Assembly (NCBI GenBank): GCA_002482505.1
Contig: DLGD01000016.1
Coordinates: 1 to 64,000 of the forward strand
Direction: 5' to 3'
Length of the DNA: 64,000 bases
Source: Christensenella sp. UBA7703
Lineage (GTDB): Bacteria > Bacillota > Clostridia > Christensenellales > CAG-138
Below are positions 58,381 to 64,000 of this stretch, piece after piece. Every line of letters starts with the position of its first letter. The stretch's first letter is position 1. The notes under the pieces are model-generated. The model made no database searches and was not told the origin of the DNA. It saw only the letters and a list, made by a program, of their open reading frames with translations. A program made the translations under genes and the position numbers.

Positions 58381-58396
58381 CGTTTCACGTGAAACA
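58381..58396. promoter_or_regulatory. parS: parS site (ParB/Spo0J binding)
   Basis: CGTTTCACGTGAAACA matches the Bacillota parS consensus TGTTTCACGTGAAACA at 15 of 16 bases and keeps the full palindromic core. It lies in an otherwise gene-free A/T-rich gap (58294-58516). ParB bound at such sites organises the origin region and recruits SMC. parAB genes are not in the window. Confidence 0.88.
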
Positions 58397-58516
58397 TGTG
58401 TATATGAATTTTGTGTGAATATAAAATCAGCCCAATCATTAGTTGTTTGCGAGTGCTTGGAAAAAGTTAAACTGTTTATTATGGTATTCACTGTAGTTTT
58501 TGTTATTATGAGCAAC

Positions 58517-59320
58517 TTAATCTTCTTTTTTGACCATATATAACCGCACTTCCTGTGGAACCGTAATTTTTCCGTCGTTACGGTCTATATACGCCGCGAC
58601 TTGGCGCAGAATCGCCTTGCGCGCATCGTCGCTGATCGCGTGAAAGTCCGAATAGGAGTTCATCAGCTTAAGGTATCGCTCCGTTGAATATTCATCATCC
58701 CAGCAATATGTTTTCGTAACAGGGTTATGGAATAGTCCTTCCGTCTGCATTTGCGCAATCCGGAGCATATGCAGTTCTTCGCCTTTCTCACGGCTTATAT
58801 AGTCGTCCAATTCCGGCGCATACGTTCGATAGATATCCCGGATATTGCGCAACATCTCCGTCTCGGGTTCTATAATTGACGCCAAATGCCAGAAAACCGC
58901 CATCACACCACTCTTCTTGAGTAATTTGTATGCTTTGGGATAGCCAACTGCTGGCTCAATCCAATGAAATGCAGTTGCAGAGAAGATAAGATCATATGTT
59001 CCCTCCGTAGAAACAAAATTTTCAAACATTGAATCGATACAATGAAAATTGCGAAACCGTGTAAATTTGTTTCTCAGGAATTGGGTTTGCTTTTCGGATA
59101 TTTCCAGAGCGGTGATATCATATCGACTTTTTACAAAATATTCCGTCGCCTGACCGGGTCCAGCGCCGATCTCGAGTATCTTTGCCCCTTCATGAAACGC
59201 AGAAAATTCAATGATATCGCGATAGAGTTCGGCTGGATAACCCGGCCGCGCCACCTCATAATTCTCAATAATATTTTGAAACCTGTCTTTATCTTCCAAA
59301 ATTATCGGTTTCGTCGTCAT
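58517..59320 (-). CDS. Class I SAM-dependent methyltransferase
   Basis: A 267-residue methyltransferase. SAM motif I is ILEIGAGPGQATEYF (about residues 47-61), followed by DITALEIS and the YDLIFSATAFHWIEP segment typical of UbiE/COQ5-like enzymes. The substrate is unknown. It is visibly more A/T-rich than its neighbours and has codon use rich in A/T third positions, which suggests later acquisition. AGGAG lies 5 nt before the ATG. Confidence 0.88.
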   Translation of the reverse strand: MTTKPIILEDKDRFQNIIENYEVARPGYPAELYRDIIEFSAFHEGAKILEIGAGPGQATEYFVKSRYDITALEISEKQTQFLRNKFTRFRNFHCIDSMFENFVSTEGTYDLIFSATAFHWIEPAVGYPKAYKLLKKSGVMAVFWHLASIIEPETEMLRNIRDIYRTYAPELDDYISREKGEELHMLRIAQMQTEGLFHNPVTKTYCWDDEYSTERYLKLMNSYSDFHAISDDARKAILRQVAAYIDRNDGKITVPQEVRLYMVKKED

Positions 59321-59425
59321 TTTAACTCCTAGACTATTTGAGCAATTTGAATTTGGTCGCCATTATTTGATTCAATTATCACACAGTATACTATAAATTC
59401 AGAAATAGAAAAAATTCATCTTACG

Positions 59426-59454
59426 AAAAAGATCCCCGCCATTCAGTGGGGGTC
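59426..59454 (-). terminator. Terminator of the AraC-type gene
   Basis: The stem GATCCCC/GGGGGTC with a CATTCAGT-type loop is followed on the minus strand by TTTTTC. Confidence 0.7.
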
Positions 59455-59476
59455 TCCTCATCCCTACCCTATTCCC

Positions 59477-60382
59477 TTACTTCCTGATCTCCCGCACCGG
59501 CACGCCCTCGATATACCCGCGCGCGCCGACCGGAGCCAGCTGGAACCTTGGCCCCGCCTCCGGCGCCCATTCCCAGCCGTAGAGCTTCGGGTCATACTTC
59601 TCAATCGCGTTCCAAGCCGTCTCAATCGCCTCTTCAAACACGTCGTCGTCATACGGTTCGCCGTTGAACACCAGATACTTGCACGCGGGCAGGTTGATGA
59701 CGTCGAACCCCTCCGGAATCGCGCCGGAAAAATCGACGGGCACTTCCACGCCCTGACAGTATTCCGACGTGCCGGGCTGGCGCATCCCTTGGGGCAACCA
59801 AACACCGATGGACTCATACAGCGCGCCTTTGATGCTCTCCAAGATTCCCCAAATCTCGCAGCCGACCTCCTCGCAATACGCGAAGTAATCCTCCGCCTTG
59901 ATGCCGCGTTTGAGAATCAGTTTCCTCGCGGGTCTTTCGATCACCTGTGTAAAAATAACGGTGCTTGCCATAGATTCATTTCCTTTCTCCTGCGTTGGTG
60001 TGGCGGGTCGGTTGCGAACGGGATAATAGGAAAAGAGCGGTATCGGCGGCGTTTCCTTCCGGTATCGCTGGGGCGAGATGGCGAATTCGCGCGAAAACGC
60101 CTTCGTGAACCCCTCGTGCGAGCCAAACGCGGACGCGAGCGCAATATCCAGCACGCTCCAGTTCGTGTCCCGCAGTTGCTTTGCCGCGCTGCTGAGCCGT
60201 ACCGCGCGCAGATACTCCATCGGTGTTTTCCCAACCAGTTCGGAGAACGCGCGCAGCGCATGCCATGGCGAATACAGCGCCGCCTTAGCCAAATCTGGCA
60301 GGGTCACTTCCTCTTGATAGTGCGCCATGATGTATTCCTGCATTCGGCGCACCGCGCTTCTCTTTTCTTCGTTGTTCGTCAT
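59477..60382 (-). CDS. AraC family regulator with GyrI-like effector domain
   Basis: A 301-residue transcription regulator. The AraC DNA-binding domain is at the N-terminus (residues 10-105: two HTH units, LPDLAKAALYSPWHALRAFSE and LDIALASAFGSHEGFTKAFSREF). A GyrI-like/effector-binding domain follows (about 135-301). This is the Rob/BmrR-type order for sensing small hydrophobic ligands. The ATG at 60382 is preferred to an upstream one by fit to the family. No regulated partner is adjacent other than the methyltransferase. Confidence 0.88.
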   Translation of the reverse strand: MTNNEEKRSAVRRMQEYIMAHYQEEVTLPDLAKAALYSPWHALRAFSELVGKTPMEYLRAVRLSSAAKQLRDTNWSVLDIALASAFGSHEGFTKAFSREFAISPQRYRKETPPIPLFSYYPVRNRPATPTQEKGNESMASTVIFTQVIERPARKLILKRGIKAEDYFAYCEEVGCEIWGILESIKGALYESIGVWLPQGMRQPGTSEYCQGVEVPVDFSGAIPEGFDVINLPACKYLVFNGEPYDDDVFEEAIETAWNAIEKYDPKLYGWEWAPEAGPRFQLAPVGARGYIEGVPVREIRK

Positions 60383-60503
60383 CTTCACCACCCGCAGAAA
60401 GGATAGCATACTCCAGAGAGGAATTTCTTGAACGTAATTGCTCAGTCAAGCGTCTCTTGCGGTCATTTATTTCATTCTTATCATAGCGCAAATGCACAAA
60501 GTA

Positions 60504-60532
60504 GAAAACAAAAACAGACGTTTTCGCGTCTG
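60504..60532 (-). terminator. Terminator of the seven-gene tRNA operon
   Basis: The stem CAGACG/CGTCTG with a TTTTCG loop is followed on the minus strand by TTTTTGTTTT, 7 nt after the last tRNA. Confidence 0.88.
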
Positions 60533-60538
60533 TCTTGT

Positions 60539-60612
60539 TGGAGCAGGTAACGGGACTCGAACCCGTGATCTCAGCTTGGAAGGCTAATGTGTTTCCGCTA
60601 CACTATACCTGC
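60539..60612 (-). tRNA. tRNA-Gly (TCC)
   Basis: Acceptor GCAGGTA/TACCTGC, anticodon loop CTTCCAA (TCC), encoded CCA. Last gene of the tRNA operon. Confidence 0.94.
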
Positions 60613-60694
60613 ATCGGATAATGAAGTTGTCGGAGGCTCTAATAAAACAAAATCTCCATTCATAAACGGGCAAAAGAACGTGTCCGCTTATGAA

Positions 60695-60770
60695 TGGAGC
60701 GGGAAACGGGGCTCGAACCCGCCACCTCAGCCTTGGCAAGGCTGCGCTCTACCAAATGAGCTACTCCCGC
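60695..60770 (-). tRNA. tRNA-Gly (GCC), second copy
   Basis: Identical in sequence to the tRNA-Gly at 57155-57230, including encoded CCA; anticodon loop TTGCCAA. Confidence 0.95.
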
Positions 60771-60790
60771 AGGAACCGATTGCGCTGTTT

Positions 60791-60876
60791 TGGTGCGGGC
60801 GAAGGGACTTGAACCCATACGCCTTTCGGGCACCAGAACCTAAATCTGGCGCGTCTGCCAATTCCGCCACACCCGC
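60791..60876 (-). tRNA. tRNA-Leu (TAG)
   Basis: A class II tRNA with a long variable arm (TGCCCGAAAGGCGT). Acceptor GCGGGTG/CGCCCGC, anticodon loop TTTAGGT (TAG), encoded CCA. Confidence 0.94.
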
Positions 60877-60905
60877 ACACAGATCCGCATCGGCAGAAGA
60901 AAAAA

Positions 60906-60982
60906 ATGGTGATCCGCCGGAGGGTCGAACTCCGGACAACCTGATTAAAAGTCAGGTGCTCTACCAACTGAGCTAGCGGATC
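60906..60982 (-). tRNA. tRNA-Lys (TTT)
   Basis: Acceptor GATCCGC/GCGGATC, anticodon loop CTTTTAA (TTT), encoded CCA. Confidence 0.95.
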
Positions 60983-60990
60983 AAAAAAAC

Positions 60991-61065
60991 TGGCTGGGGT
61001 GGCAGGATTTGAACCTACGAGTGCCAGAGTCAAAGTCTGGTGCCTTACCGCTTGGCGACACCCCA
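60991..61065 (-). tRNA. tRNA-Gln (TTG)
   Basis: Acceptor TGGGGTG/CACCCCA, anticodon loop CTTTGAC (TTG), encoded CCA. The UA-free U1-A72 start is usual for tRNA-Gln. Confidence 0.95.
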
Positions 61066-61087
61066 TAGTTCGCGGAATCGGTAAAAA

Positions 61088-61165
61088 TGGGGTGAGTAGT
61101 GGGAGTTGAACCCACGACCTCCTGGGCCACAACCAGGCACTCTAACCAACTGAGCTATACCCACC
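61088..61165 (-). tRNA. tRNA-His (GTG)
   Basis: Has the His-specific extra G at -1 opposite C73. Anticodon loop TTGTGGC (GTG), encoded CCA. Confidence 0.95.
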
Positions 61166-61255
61166 ATACCGGAAACGCCACTCTATTGCGGCTCTTCCAT
61201 TGTCGAAACTTGCCCGACACCCTGGCTATTTTACGCGCCGGGGTGTCGTGCAACT

Positions 61256-61332
61256 TGGCGCGCCTGCAGGGATTCGAACCCGGGACCTACGGCTTAGAAG
61301 GCCGTTGCTCTATCCTGCTGAGCTACAGGCGC
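61256..61332 (-). tRNA. tRNA-Arg (TCT)
   Basis: Acceptor GCGCCTG/CAGGCGC, anticodon loop CTTCTAA (TCT), encoded CCA. First gene of the operon. Confidence 0.95.
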
Positions 61333-61354
61333 AGGAAGCGAGTTCCGAAGATTA

Positions 61355-61383
61355 ATTATAGCGGCGAGGGGTCATTCTGTCAA
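61355..61383 (-). promoter_or_regulatory. Consensus promoter of the seven-gene tRNA operon
   Basis: The minus strand reads TTGACA (61383-61378), 17 nt and TATAAT (61360-61355), an exact consensus promoter 20 nt before tRNA-Arg. The remaining gap to 61509 holds only an A/T-rich stretch. Confidence 0.9.
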
Positions 61384-61509
61384 CCGAAATTGACAAAAAG
61401 ATTGCATAGAAATTGACAAATCGCATACCCCGCATTTTGCGCCGTTTTCTGGCGTTTTCGTGCGCTAAGCGCCCCCTCGCCGGGAAAACCATTCGAAAGC
61501 CGATAAAAA

Positions 61510-62013
61510 TCAGATGGTTTTCCCGCAGCAGGCTTTGTATTTTTTGCCGCTGCCGCAGGGACATGGATCATTTCTGCCAACCTTCGTTTCACGCACAAAA
61601 ATATTGCTCTGGCGGTATTCCTTGGCGATGTCCTTGCGTTTTTCCTCACTCAAAATCGGTTCCCATTCTTTGAGTGTGTAGAGCCAATTCGCCTTTGCTT
61701 TGTGCATGTTGAAGTAGAGTTTCTCAAAATCAATCTCAAACTTCAGTGCGGAATCCACGGCGACCTTCTCCAGATTGATCTCTTTTTTCAGGCTGGTGTT
61801 GATGCCGTCGATAAAGCCCGCAAACTCCGCAACGCTCATGCCGAAGCGATCCGCCAGTTCCGCATGCGTGCCGGAAAGCAGCCCCGTGTTCTCGGACAGG
61901 ATCGCGCGGTAAGCCTCGGTCTCTTTTTCAAAATATGCGTTCCAGAAAGTCTCGTGTTCCGCCTGCTGGCGCTCCGTCTCAACCAGTTTTTGCCATTCTT
62001 CATACGGTTTCAT
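61510..62013 (-). CDS. SEC-C motif protein
   Basis: A 167-residue protein. The C-terminus is the SEC-C zinc motif NDPCPCGSGKKYKACCG (C-x-C-x8-C-C), as in the end of SecA. The rest is helical and charged (about residues 5-140), with an ELADRFGMSVAEFAGFIDGI segment resembling DUF1186/UPF0149-associated helices. A SecA- or ribosome-related role has been suggested for such proteins but is not shown. Its ATG overlaps the end of rimI by 14 nt. Confidence 0.85.
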   Translation of the reverse strand: MKPYEEWQKLVETERQQAEHETFWNAYFEKETEAYRAILSENTGLLSGTHAELADRFGMSVAEFAGFIDGINTSLKKEINLEKVAVDSALKFEIDFEKLYFNMHKAKANWLYTLKEWEPILSEEKRKDIAKEYRQSNIFVRETKVGRNDPCPCGSGKKYKACCGKTI

Positions 62014-62488
62014 GTTTGTCGTTCTCCCTGTCTATCGTTTGTTGTATGTCGTTGTTCCATAAAAGTTTTGCGCCCTCGCCCGTGTCGGAATAATACCCCG
62101 GTCGAAAGCCGTTTTGTTCAAAATCGAGACCCGCATAGAGCCGCTGAGCAACCGTGTTGTTCTCGCGCACCTCCAGCGTCATCTTCTCCGCGCCGCGTTT
62201 CACCGCGTGCCGCATCATGGCTAGCATCAGCCGCCTGCCGCGCCCTTGTCCGCGATACTCCGGCATGATGGCGACGTTGGTGATGTGCGCCTCTTCAAAG
62301 AGCAGCCACATGCCGCCGTATCCGCAAATCACTCCGTCCGCCTCCATCACGAGATAGTGCGCAACGTCGTTCCGCAACTCCCCCGCGAGCGCGAGTTTTG
62401 ACCATGGCGAACGGAAGCAGGTGCATTCAATCTCATGCACACGGTTGACATCCGCGCGCTCCATCGGCCGAACCGTCTCTATTGCCAC
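62000..62488 (-). CDS. rimI: Ribosomal protein S18 alanine N-acetyltransferase
   Basis: A GNAT enzyme of 162 residues. The acetyl-CoA motif is YRGQGRGRRLMLAM, and the family features IECTCFRSPWS near the start and LEVRENNTVAQRLYAGLDFEQNGFRPGYYSD near the end identify RimI. It is 2 nt downstream of tsaB; tsaE-tsaB-rimI is the normal order in Bacillota. Confidence 0.93.
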   Translation of the reverse strand: MAIETVRPMERADVNRVHEIECTCFRSPWSKLALAGELRNDVAHYLVMEADGVICGYGGMWLLFEEAHITNVAIMPEYRGQGRGRRLMLAMMRHAVKRGAEKMTLEVRENNTVAQRLYAGLDFEQNGFRPGYYSDTGEGAKLLWNNDIQQTIDRENDKHETV

Positions 62489-62490
62489 GG

Positions 62491-63111
62491 CTATGCCTCC
62501 TTTGCGGATTGCTTCTTGGTTCGCTCCGCCTGCGACGGGCGAAGATACAGCGGTTCCGCTTCTGCGCCCGTTTGCGCTCCCTGCTGCATAGCGGCAAGCC
62601 CGACAAACGCTGCGCTCGGAGCTGTTTTGTGTTCCGTCCGCACGTCGCCGATCAATATCGTATCTTCCGGCAGCTTCGCGCAGAAGGACTCGATCTCGAC
62701 CGCACAGGGTTCGATGATTGTCCTGCCCGAGTGATACAGCGCGGCATACGCGTTTCCGTTTCGCGCGTCAATCATCGCACAGACGGGTTTCTGCGTTTCC
62801 CCTGCCGAGAGTGCGAGGGTAAACAATGAATCGACCGACACAATAGGCTTGCCCAGCGCGAACGCCAGCGCGTTGACGAGGCTGACCCCGATGCGAACCC
62901 CCGTGAACGATCCGGGTCCGATATCGACCGCAAAACGATCGATCTGCGCGATGGTCACGCCGTTTTCTTCTAATAATGTGTCAATCAGCGGGAGCACGGT
63001 TTCCGCGTGCTTCTTGTCTGCGTCCGCTTCCCGCTCGACAACCAGTGTTCCGTCGCGAAACAGTGCGGCGGTTGCGGTAGCCGCGGTGGTATCGATAGCC
63101 AGTAGCATCAT
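62491..63111 (-). CDS. tsaB: tRNA threonylcarbamoyladenosine biosynthesis protein TsaB
   Basis: Supports TsaD in making t6A37 in tRNAs. The ASKHA fold begins LLAIDTTAATATAALF, and the conserved GPGSFTGVRIGVSLVNALAFAL motif is present. It lacks catalytic residues, as normal for TsaB. 206 residues. Its ATG overlaps the tsaE stop by 4 nt. tsaD is not in the window. Confidence 0.94.
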   Translation of the reverse strand: MMLLAIDTTAATATAALFRDGTLVVEREADADKKHAETVLPLIDTLLEENGVTIAQIDRFAVDIGPGSFTGVRIGVSLVNALAFALGKPIVSVDSLFTLALSAGETQKPVCAMIDARNGNAYAALYHSGRTIIEPCAVEIESFCAKLPEDTILIGDVRTEHKTAPSAAFVGLAAMQQGAQTGAEAEPLYLRPSQAERTKKQSAKEA

Positions 63112-63554
63112 AACGCACCCACCACGCTTTCATATTGCGCGCCGATCGGATGAAATTCCAGCGTGCGCGGTTCGTCTCCGCTACCGGAGAGAAAAATCTC
63201 CAGTCGCTCGTTCGGCAGTGCCTCAGGCACGCGCTCCGCCCATTCCAGCACGAGAATTGCGTCCTGCGCCAGATATTCCTCAAAACCGATGCCAAAGAGC
63301 TCCTCCGCGTCACCAAGGCGATATGCGTCAAAGTGAATCAGCCGCGGACTTGTCTCATATTCGTGCACGATGGTAAACGTTGGCGAGCGTACCTCAAGCG
63401 TGCCTGTCTCCGCGCCCATGCCGCGCACCAACGCGGTCTTGCCCGCACCGAGGTCGCCATAGAGCGCAACGAAGGACGGCACAGGCAGCGCGCGGACAAG
63501 CCGCCGGCCGAGTGCTTCTGTCTCCTGTTCGGTTTTACAGACGATGGTTTTCAA
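63108..63554 (-). CDS. tsaE: tRNA threonylcarbamoyladenosine biosynthesis ATPase TsaE
   Basis: The ATPase of the TsaBDE complex. Walker A is GDLGAGKTALVRGM (about residues 37-50); SPTFTIVHEYET and LIHFDAYRLGDAEE are family segments, and VLEWAERVPEALP follows. A TTG at 63554 is preferred because AAGAGG lies 9 nt upstream and the protein then begins with the family-like LKTIVCKTEQET; an ATG at 63581 is the alternative. 148 residues. Confidence 0.93.
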   Translation of the reverse strand: MKTIVCKTEQETEALGRRLVRALPVPSFVALYGDLGAGKTALVRGMGAETGTLEVRSPTFTIVHEYETSPRLIHFDAYRLGDAEELFGIGFEEYLAQDAILVLEWAERVPEALPNERLEIFLSGSGDEPRTLEFHPIGAQYESVVGAL

Positions 63555-63612
63555 ACGTGTTTGCCTCTTTTGATCGAACATGGCTCTGTTCTTCCACGCG
63601 TAACGGATGCAA

Positions 63613-64000
63613 TCAGTCGTAAATGCCCTGCTCCAGCAGTTCACGCGCAAAGTCGCCAAAGCGATCTTCCTGTATTGCGCGACGCACATCCTCCATCAAT
63701 CGCAACGAGAAGCGGAGGTTATGCATGGTCAAGAGCTGCGCGCCGAGAATTTCTTTTTCCTTCACGAGATGGCGGATATAGGCGCGCGTGAAGTTTTGGC
63801 AGCAATAGCAGTCGCAGCCTTCTTCCAGCGGTGTGTGGTCGTGCTCATATTTCGCGTTTTTCATCGTCATGCGCCCGTGCCGCGTCAGCGCCATGCCGTT
63901 TCGCCCGGCGCGCGTTTGCAGTACGCAGTCAAACATATCTACCCCGCGCAATACGCCTTCCAGCAGGCAATCCGGGCTGCCGACGCCCATCAGGTAGCGT
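63613..64000 (-). CDS. tgt: Queuine tRNA-ribosyltransferase, C-terminal part (runs off the right edge)
   Basis: Exchanges G34 for preQ1 in GUN-anticodon tRNAs. Only the C-terminal 128 or so residues are in the window, in frame to position 64000. They include LMGVGSPDCLLEGVLRGVDMFDCVLQTRAGR and the zinc site CDCYCCQNFTRAYIRHL...H. The N-terminus and active-site aspartates lie outside. The stop is 58 nt from the tsaE start. Confidence 0.93.
   Translation of the reverse strand, partial: RYLMGVGSPDCLLEGVLRGVDMFDCVLQTRAGRNGMALTRHGRMTMKNAKYEHDHTPLEEGCDCYCCQNFTRAYIRHLVKEKEILGAQLLTMHNLRFSLRLMEDVRRAIQEDRFGDFARELLEQGIYD

Noticed and set aside
56992..61332. Possible tRNA-Sec (selC) among the tRNA genes
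   Set aside because: All ten tRNAs have standard anticodons (Lys, Gly, Leu, Gln, His, Arg) and normal acceptor/T-arm lengths; none has a TCA anticodon or long acceptor.

Overview
This window looks like a piece of a moderately GC-rich chromosome from a low-complexity Bacillota genome, most likely class Clostridia. The evidence is gene content and order: rpmH-rnpA-yidD-yidC-jag-mnmE; L27 with an N-terminal leader next to the Prp protease that removes it; L21-prp-L27 beside RNase G and the two radical-SAM-linked genes of the TIGR03936/TIGR03960 type; YacL- and CarD-like genes; and strong sigma-A type promoters with TTG and GTG starts in about one gene in five. I saw no insertion sequence, prophage or CRISPR array. 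Coordinates and motifs come from reading the sequence; family names come from recognising motifs, and no database search was run.

Layout. Positions 1-230 hold tandem leftward promoters and the leader of an rRNA operon whose genes lie outside the window. Divergent from them is an unusually short alanyl-tRNA synthetase plus a DUF695-like gene. From 3.0 to 7.9 kb the leftward cluster rpmH-rnpA-yidD-yidC-jag-mnmE-GNAT covers ribosome, RNase P, membrane insertion and tRNA modification functions. From 8 to 16 kb the leftward genes are yacL, carD, prs, a PHP phosphoesterase, ftsH, hpt and tilS. From 16 to 26.6 kb radC, ftsK, rimO, pgsA, cinA and recA run rightward, interrupted by a leftward lipoprotein/dehydrogenase pair. 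From 26.7 to 35.3 kb lie glycolytic genes (fba, gap), a membrane glycosyltransferase, an unknown lipoprotein, a secreted modular nuclease and a GH13 glucosidase. From 35.4 to 40.7 kb is the L21/Prp/L27, RNase G and radical SAM block. From 41 to 49.6 kb are an amidohydrolase, alanine racemase, nnr, recX, a VanW-type wall protein and small exported or zinc-ribbon proteins.

The most distinctive accessory content is a selenium locus at 49.9-56.9 kb. It has a YedE-type transporter, a YedF/TusA-like protein and a DUF3343 protein in one leftward operon, a divergent EF2568-type aminotransferase V (cysteine desulfurase-like), and a second leftward operon yqeC-yqeB-selD. This gene set is associated with the selenium-containing cofactor of molybdenum hydroxylases. 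No selA, selB or selC is present here, and SelD has cysteine rather than selenocysteine at its active site. A TetR gene with its own palindromic operator and a membrane-protein partner sits between the two halves.

The right end carries two leftward tRNA operons (Lys-Gly-Lys, and Arg-His-Gln-Lys-Leu-Gly-Gly), a TM2/SHOCT zinc-ribbon protein, a near-perfect parS site (58381-58396), a methyltransferase, an AraC/GyrI regulator, and the block tgt-tsaE-tsaB-rimI-SEC-C. The parS site, the rpmH cluster and an rRNA operon pointing left together suggest that the window lies near the replication origin, with the origin probably to the right of rpmH. No dnaA gene is present beside rpmH.
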